Assembly: GCA_022496205.1 (NCBI GenBank) | Contig: WTXD01000011.1 | Coordinates: 62,001-126,000, forward strand | Length of the DNA: 64,000 bases | DNA from: Gloeopeniophorella convolvens | Lineage: Eukaryota; Basidiomycota; Agaricomycetes; Russulales | Reading direction: 5' to 3' | In this document: positions 56,910-64,000 of the stretch, in pieces | Layout: each line of letters opens with the position of its first letter | Position numbering within the stretch: position 1 is the first letter of the stretch | The notes under the pieces: model-generated | What the model saw: only the letters and a program-made list of their open reading frames with translations | Told to the model about the DNA's origin: nothing | Databases searched by the model: none | Made by a program: the position numbers and the translations under genes

Positions 56910-59900
56910 ATGTCGACGGAGGGCACACACGACATAGAGAAAGCCCCGGCGCATGCTGGCCGCTTCTCCTGGCTCAAGTCTAAGCAAGCAGACAAGGCAG
57001 ACTCTGCCTCTTCGTCCTCAGAGAAGGGCGTGGCTTCAGATCTTCACATCGCTGCCCCAGAGGAGGAAAACTTAGAGCCCGTCTCTTTTACCTCCCTCTT
57101 CCGGTGCGCCCTGTTCGTCCTGTTTTCCTAGCACCGTCTCAATGTGGTCTGGGCAGCTTCACCACCCGCAAAGAGCTCATCCTCAATGGCCTGGGCCTCG
57201 TCGCCGCGGCCACTGCAGGCGCCGGCCAGGTACGTTCTATTCTCGATTTTCTCCCGTGGATTTTCCCTAAACGTCCCCCCACCCCCCTCTTCCAGCCTCT
57301 CATGAGTCTGCTCTTCGGTAACCTCACCCAGGACTTCGTCAACTTCAGTAACTCCATCAAGAATGCCCAGCCTGGCGACCCGACTTCGTCTGCCGAAATC
57401 GACGAGGCCGCGAAGAAGTTCCGCCACGTCGCCGCAAATGACGCCTCGTATCTGACGTATATCGGTGCGTGCTCCACACGGCCATTCCATGCCTCGGAAT
57501 TTCGGACTGACGAGAAATCACGGGGAATTGTCCAGGCGTCGCCATGTTCGTCTGCACGTATATCTACATGAATATTTGGGTGTACACGGCGGAGGCTGCC
57601 GCCAAGCGTGTCCGTGAGCGCTACCTCCGGGCCATCCTCCGCCAGGACATTGCATTCTTCGACAAAGTCGGGGCCGGTGAGGTCGCCACTCGCATCCAGA
57701 CCGATACCCGTGCGCATTTTTGTTAGCCGCGTGTGAACGGACCCACTGACGCGCGGCGGCGCTCCATTTTTCCCTGCTAGACTTGGTGCAGCAGGGCATG
57801 TCCGAGAAGGTCGCCTTGGTCGTCAGTTTCCTTTCTGCGTTTATCACTGGTTTCGCCCTTGCCTATGCGCGGAACTGGCGCCTCGCGCTGGCCATGTCCT
57901 CGATCCTGCCCATGATTTCTATCACCGGCGCGATCATGAACAAGTTCCTGTCCAAGTACATGCAGTGCGTATCGCTGCGTGATCTTTGAGCCACGCCGCC
58001 GACATGCTTCTTTTTTCCTTACTTTTCTTTTTTGACAGGCTCTCGCTCAAGCACGTCGCCGAGGGTGGCTCGCTTGCCGAGGAAGTCGTATCTACAATTC
58101 GCACGGCCCAGGCGTTCGGCACACAAAAGGTCCTTGCGTCCATGTATGATGTCGCCGTTCACAAGGCTCTCACTGTGGATCGCAAGGCAGCCGTCTCCCA
58201 CGGTGCCAGTCTCTCCGGCTTCTTTTTTGCTATCTATGCCGCATACGCTCTCGGTAAGTTCGAAATTAGCCCGCGCGCCTTTCAGAGCTGACCCACATAC
58301 GCATTGTATCAGCATTCAGCTTTGGTACTACGCTCATCAACGAAGGCCATGCTGACGCTGGCCAAATCATTAACGTTATCATGGCGGTCCTCATTGGATC
58401 CTTCTCCCTGGCGCTTATGGCGCCAGAGCTGCAAGGTCTGTCTTTGTTCGATTCTAAGGGTCATGTCGCGGGATTAACGGTCCTCCCTCCTCGACAGCTA
58501 TCACTCATGGACGTGGCGCCGCAGCGAAGCTCTGGGCTACGATTGACCGTGTCCCTTCCATTGACTCCGCCAGCGAGGCCGGCATGAAGCCGGCCAAGGT
58601 CACCGGCCAGATCACGCTCGAGAACGTCAACTTCAACTACCCCGCGCGCCCGGACGTCCCCATTGTCAAGAACCTCAGTCTTTCGTTCCCCGCAGGCAAG
58701 ACCGCCGCACTCGTCGGCGCGTCCGGCTCGGGCAAGTCGACCGTCATTTCCCTCGTCGAGCGCTTCTACGACCCGCTCTCTGGCGTTGTGCGCCTGGACG
58801 GCGTCGACCTGCGCGACCTGAATGTCAAGTGGCTCCGCTCGCAGATTGGCCTCGTCTCGCAGGAGCCCACGCTCTTTGCTACCACTATCCGCGGCAACGT
58901 CGAGCACGGCCTTATCAACACACCCCACGAGCATGCGTCGCCCGAGGAGAAGCTGAAGCTTGTCAAGGAGGCGTGCACCAAGGCCAACGCAGATGGCTTC
59001 ATCTCCAAGCTCCCTCTCGGCTACGACACCATGGTCGGCGAGCGCGGATTCCTCCTCTCTGGCGGTCAGAAGCAGCGCATTGCCATCGCCCGTGCTATCG
59101 TTTCGGACCCCCGGATCTTGCTCCTCGACGAGGCCACCTCGGCACTCGACACGCAGTCGGAGGGCATTGTCCAGGACGCGCTTGACAAAGCCGCAGCAGG
59201 TGAGATTTTTCTTCTTCTGGCTGATTTGTCATATCTCGAGGCTGACTACGACGATCACTCAGGACGCACCACGATCACTATCGCCCACCGCCTCTCGACT
59301 ATCAAGGACGCCGATTGCATTTACGTCGTCGGCGAGGGCGTCATCATCGAGAAGGGCAGGCACAACGAGCTGCTGCGCGACGAGAACGGCGCGTACGCGC
59401 GGCTCGTCGCCGCTCAGAAGCTGCGTGAGGCGCGCGAGGTTGTCGGCGGCGCGGACATCGAGGAGTACGCTTCAGAACAGACGGCCGCGAGCCCGGCCGA
59501 CATCGAGAAGGAGGCGCTCGAGGAGGTGCCGCTCGGCCGCCGCAACACGCACCGGTCGTTGGCGAGCGAGATCATCGAGCAGCGCAAGTTGCAGGATGGG
59601 GGGCAGAAGGAGCACGAGTACAGCATGTTCTATCTGTTCCGCCGGATGGGCAGCATCAACAGGGGAGAGTGGAAGAAGTACCTGTTTGGCACTCTTGCTG
59701 CTATCGGTGCGTCGCCCTGTGTGGCCCCTTTTCACAGTAGCTTACTGATTCTTCACAGCGACTGGATGTGTCTTCCCGGCTTTCGGTATTGTTTGGGGTA
59801 TGTCTCACAACCCCCCCCCCCCACCCGACCTCAGGCGCTGATGAACGCTTTGTTTACAGCCCAGGCCGTCACCGGCTTCTCTGATAGCAACTCGCACGAG

Positions 59901-62145
59901 CGTCGCCACGACGGCGATCGCAACGCGCTTTGGTGAGTCTGCATCTCCGGGCTGTATCTGCTCGGTCGGCTCAACTGCCTTTGCAGGTCATTCATAATCT
60001 CGCTCCTCGCTATGATGGCCATCGGCTACCAGAACTATCTATTCGCCTCGTCGGCTGCGTCGTTGACCAGCAAGCTGCGCTCGCTCAGCTTCCGCGCGAT
60101 CCTCAGGCAAGACAGTACGTGCATATCTACCGCATCCTCGAGTCTATCTGATTGTCGTGTAGTCGAGTACTTCGACCGTGACGAGAACAACGTGAGTCCC
60201 AGACTGTATCTGCGTCTCGAGACACACGGCTCACAATCCATTCAGTCTGGTGCTATTGTGTCCAACTTGAGCGATGGCCCTCAGAAGATCAACGGCCTTG
60301 CGGGCGTCACCCTCGGCGCCATCGTCCAGGCCTTCGCTACCGTCGTTGCTGGTCTCATCATCGGTCTCATCTTCATCTGGAAGGTCGGTCTCGTCGGTCT
60401 CGGTATGCACATTCACTGCACGATTTCTTCTCTTGGTACTTACTGCTCGTGTAGGTTGCATTCCTCTCCTCCTGTCCACCGGCTACATTCGTCTGGTGAG
60501 CTATCTCGGTCTAGTCCGTCATCATGCATGCTGACTTTTCCGCTATCAGCGTGTCGTTGTCCTCAAAGACCAGCGCAACAAGAAGGCCCACGAAGAGTCC
60601 GCACAGCTCGCCTGCGAAGCTGCTGGCGCCATCCGTACCGTTGCTTCGCTCACGCGTGAAGACGACTGCCTGGACCTCTACAGCAAGAGCCTCGAAGAGC
60701 CCCTCCGCGAGTCCAACCGCACGGCCATCTGGAGCAACCTGCTCTATGCGCTTTCCCAGTCGTTTGCCTTCTTCGTCATCTCGCTTGTGTTCTGGTATGG
60801 CTCGCGCCTGGTCTCGTTCCAGGAATTCACCTCGAAGGAATTTTTCACCGGTCTCATGGTGAGCCCACCTGACTCATTCTGGCCCGGCGCTAGCTAAGCT
60901 CATCTGGCATGTCCGTAGGGAACCGTCTTTGGTGCCATCCAAGCCGGCAACGTGTTCGCGTTTGTGCCCGACGTCTCCATGGCGCACGGCGCGGCCTCGG
61001 ACATTATTCGCCTGCTCGACTCGCGGCCCGAGGTCGATGCCGAGTCCACCGAGGGCAAGGTCCCGCAGAACGTGACGGGCCACATCCGTTTCGAGAACGT
61101 GCACTTCCGCTACCCGACGCGCCCTGGCGTCCGCGTGCTGCGCGACCTCAACCTGGAGGTCAAGCCCGGCACGTACATCGCTCTGGTCGGCGCTAGCGGT
61201 TGTGGCAAGAGTACTGCGTAAGTCGGCTTGCTTCCCGGTCGAAGATTTCGTTGTGGCTGACGGGAATTGGACAGGATTCAATTGGTGGAGCGGTTCTACG
61301 ATCCTCTGTCTGGCACTGTCTCCATCGACGGCCAGACAATTTCGGACCTCAACGTGCAAGAGTACCGCAAGCACATTGCACTCGTATCACAGGAGCCTGT
61401 AAGCATGACGTGTCTAACGTTTTGTACGTAAGATCTAACTGTGTCACAGACTTTGTACGCTGGCACAGTCCGCTTCAACATCTTGCTCGGCGCCACCAAG
61501 CCCGCGTCTGAGGTGACACAAGAGGAACTCGAGGAGGCCTGCCGCAACGCGAACATTTTGGACTTCATCCAGGGCCTGCCTGAGTACGAACTGCGCTCTC
61601 GTCTGCTACGCGAAGATTGACATTCTTTTGCAGCGGCTTCGAGACTGACGTTGGTGGCAAGGGATCGCAGCTGTCCGGCGGTCAGAAGCGTGAGTGGTTT
61701 CAGCTATATCCGCATAAACGTTTATTGATCTCTTGACTAGAACGCATTGCCATTGCACGGGCACTTCTCCGTAATCCCAAGGTCCTTCTGCTCGACGAGG
61801 TCAGTACCAGCCATCGCCGATACATGGAACCATAGGTGCTGATGATGATCCCTAGGCGACGTCCGCGCTCGACTCCAACTCGGAGAAGGTTGTGCAGGCC
61901 GCTCTCGACAAGGCTGCCAAGGGGCGGACTACCATTGCTATCGCTCATCGGTTATCCACGATTCAGAACGCCGACCGCATGTAAGTTGTCGGCCAATTCG
62001 AGGTATCGTCTAGTAACTAACCCTTCCCTTCAGCTACTTCATCAAGGATGGTGCAGTCAGCGAGTCTGGTACTCATGACGAACTCATTGCCCATCGGGGT
62101 GGTTATTATGAATATGTGCAGCTACAGGCTCTGAGCAAGAAGTAA
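56910..62145 (+). CDS. Full-length ABCB transporter (MDR/P-glycoprotein, Pmd1/Ste6-like)
   Basis: ATP-driven membrane exporter with two TMD-NBD halves, 1320 aa from 23 exons (main ones 56910-57103, 57296-57464, 57536-57709, 57781-57964, 58039-58253, 58498-59199, 59263-59706, 60246-60402, 60550-60858, 60919-61217, 61275-61398, 61450-61583, 62034-62145). NBD1: [62 protein letters not shown]2: [62 protein letters not shown]. All catalytic motifs are intact. TMD1 keeps [22 protein letters not shown] and TMD2 keeps [16 protein letters not shown] (coupling helices). Best family fit is multidrug exporters such as Pmd1; Ste6-type pheromone export is possible but nothing seen decides it. Confidence 0.93.
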
Positions 62146-62563
62146 CGACATAGAGGCGGACTCTTATACCATTCTACATGCCTTACAATAGAGCAGGGAT
62201 AGTGGAACACTTGGCTGGTAGCGGCGGCTTGTACTCAGCCAGGGTTTTTTTGTGTATATTTGATTCTATACTGCCGCCCGCACCCGCCTATCGTTACTGT
62301 AGAGCACAGGTTAGCAACGAGCTCATATCACGCTCGCGCACCCTACATTCTCTTGCATCGTCGCATTCATTTGTCTGTTTTGCTGTTTTGGTAGTACATG
62401 CTTTGGTCATTGAACACGTAATTCGTTTGCATTGCTTTCCGACACGCTATCTCACCGGTTGTGCCATGCATTCGTCATCTGGGACTAAGCTCCACTCCAC
62501 GGGGGCCGTTGACAAGGCGCAGACGGACGATCCTGGGAGGTACAACCTTGAACTGCAACTAAT
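62146..62563. other. Intergenic spacer
   Basis: 418 bases between two genes on plus: 3' end of the ABC transporter and promoter of the oxidoreductase. No gene seen. Confidence 0.55.
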
Positions 62564-63918
62564 ATGACGACCTACACGCCCCCGAGGCACATCGTCATCA
62601 TCGGCGCGGGAATCATAGGCAGCACCACCTCCTTCTACCTCTCCGAGCACCCCGTGCTCGCCCCCGAGGTGTCCATCACCGTGATCGAGGCATCGCACCA
62701 CGGCGCCGCACAGGGCGCATCAGGCAAGGCCGGCGGGCTCGTCGCGAAGTGGGCATACCCGACCGCGCTCGCACGCCTTAGCTTCGCCGAGCACACGCGC
62801 CTCGCGCAGTCGCACGACGGCGCCGCGCGCTGGGGCTGGCGCCTGACCGGCGCGGGCGAGTGGGAGGGCCGCGGCCACGCGGCGGGCGTGCGCGGCGCCA
62901 GCGCGGGCGCCACGACAGGGCTCAGGAAGCGCGACGGGCTGCCCGCGCCCGCGGGCGGCGCCGACGCCGGTGCGGGCGCGCCTGCGCCGCGGGCAGCGGG
63001 GCTCCCGGACGACCTGCGCTGGGTGAGCACGGCGCTCACGGACGCGTACGAGCCGCTCGCGCCGGCGGGCGACACGGCGCAGGTGCACCCGCGCCTGTTC
63101 ACGCGCGCGATGCTCAAGCTCGCGGGCGGGCGGGTGCGGCTGGTCCGGGGGCGCGTGACGGCGCTCGATGTGGACGCGGGGCGCGTGCGCGGCGTGCGGT
63201 ACGTCGACAGCGTGGATGCGGATGCGGAGGAGCAGCAGTACCTCGCGGCGGACTGCGTCGTGCTTGCTGCGGGCGCATGGTCCCCGCGCCTGCTGCCGGG
63301 GCTGCCGGTCTACGGCACGCGCGGGCACAGCATCGTCGTGCGCGCGCCGGCGGCGGGGGAGGAGCGGACGGTTGCGCCGTACGTGCTGTTCACGAACATT
63401 GCGCTGCCCGCGGAGGGCAAGCGCCGCGCGGGGCGCACGGTCACGCCGGAGATCTACCCGCGCCCGGACGCGACGATCTACGTGTGCGGACCGGGTGACA
63501 CGCGCGTGCCGCTGCCGGAGACGGTGGACGGCGTCGAGGTCGACGCGCGCGCGTGCGAGGAGATATGGGAGTGGGTCGCGGAAACGGGCGTGGTTGAACC
63601 GTGGGCGCTGGGGGACGTCGTTGCGCGCCACGCGTGCTATATTCCGAGCGTCAGCGTGGAGGGGGGCCCTATCGTGGGCCGCGTTCCTGGTATCGAAGGA
63701 TTTGTTGTGGCCACTGGGCACCAGGTTTGGGTCAGTGTCATGGCATCATGGTTGACTGCACGCTGGTTGGCATTGCTAACAGGCTTTCGCCTTCACGCTT
63801 CTGCTAGGGTATCTGCAATGCACCCGGAACAGCGAAAGCTGTTGCGGAGCTTGTGCTCGAGGGCAAGATCAAGTGCGCGGATTTGAGCGAGTTAGACCCG
63901 GCCAAGTTTCTCAAGTAA
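62564..63918 (+). CDS. FAD-dependent oxidoreductase (DAO superfamily, Tda3-like)
   Basis: Exons 62564-63730 and 63808-63918 give 425 aa. The N-terminal HIVIIGAGIIGSTTSFYLSEH is the FAD-binding Rossmann motif. ASGKAGGLVAKWAYP (flavin contact), QVHPRLFTRAML, DCVVLAAGAWSPRLL, GTRGHSIVVR and the C-terminal GGPIVGRVPGIEGFVVATGHQVWGICNAPGTAKAVAEL follow the D-amino-acid-oxidase superfamily and best fit yeast Tda3, an endosomal/cytosolic oxidoreductase of unsettled substrate. The ending DLSELDPAKFLK is typical of this group. Internal Ala/Gly/Arg-rich stretch (about residues 105-150) looks like a loop insertion. GC content is very high. Confidence 0.87.
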
Positions 63919-64000
63919 TATTGGAACTCGTGACTGTCGCGGGAGGTGCTATGCACAGCCAGCTTCAGTAATACGATGTATGCAAGTATAGTTAGAACAT

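Noticed and set aside
56910..62145. Assigning the ABC transporter as the Ste6 pheromone exporter because of the nearby Clp1-like genes
   Set aside because: Motifs fit general multidrug ABCB exporters equally well, and proximity alone is weak evidence.
62720..63721. 333-codon minus-strand open frame opposite the oxidoreductase
   Set aside because: An Arg/Ala-rich shadow of a very GC-rich gene; the plus-strand reading has clear FAD-oxidoreductase motifs.

Overview
The window is nuclear DNA from a filamentous basidiomycete, most likely an Agaricomycete and possibly a polypore. Three things point there: most genes are cut by many 45-65 nt GT-AG introns (23 exons in one gene), the gene types include a DUF6533 seven-helix protein and two Clp1-like proteins that are typical of mushrooms, and genes lie on both strands without operons. 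I found 21 protein genes with good support, one pseudogene, one tRNA and no recognisable transposon. Exon models were built by hand. For each spliced gene I checked that the exon lengths add up to an intact frame.

Layout: 1-1479 FAD synthase (5' end outside the window); 1681-2571 a small secreted protein; 3455-7536 GDP-L-fucose synthase and GDP-mannose 4,6-dehydratase in tandem; tRNA-Arg(CCU); 8078-10122 biotin-protein ligase; 10489-11784 a type II membrane protein that may be a glycosyltransferase; 11862-13751 a Cys-Gly dipeptidase; 16218-18251 an anion/cation symporter-type MFS carrier; 21775-23672 a DUF6533 membrane protein.

24346-32026 holds two large, nearly intronless multidomain sugar genes transcribed divergently from one 724-bp spacer: methyltransferase-GT8, and GDP-mannose-3,5-epimerase-like-GT-GT2. 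UDP-glucose 6-dehydrogenase follows. Next come serine palmitoyltransferase LCB2 and ISD11 (divergent), a steroid 5-alpha-reductase-like enzyme, a many-exon SDR and a 1061-aa SAP-domain protein. 45526-50950 is a tandem array of three copies of one SDR gene, the third of them dead. 52482-55326 carries two convergent Clp1-like paralogues. The window ends with a full-length ABCB transporter and a Tda3-like FAD oxidoreductase.

How the genes may work together: between 3.4 and 32 kb there are enzymes to convert GDP-mannose to GDP-L-fucose (GMD then GMER), probably to epimerise GDP-mannose at C3/C5 (the GME-like domain), and to make UDP-glucuronate (UGDH). Two multidomain glycosyltransferases and one candidate membrane glycosyltransferase lie among them. 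I infer a loose glycan-building cluster, interrupted by housekeeping genes. This is the most interesting part of the window. Long gene-poor stretches lie at 13.8-16.2, 18.3-21.8 and 38.6-41.8 kb.
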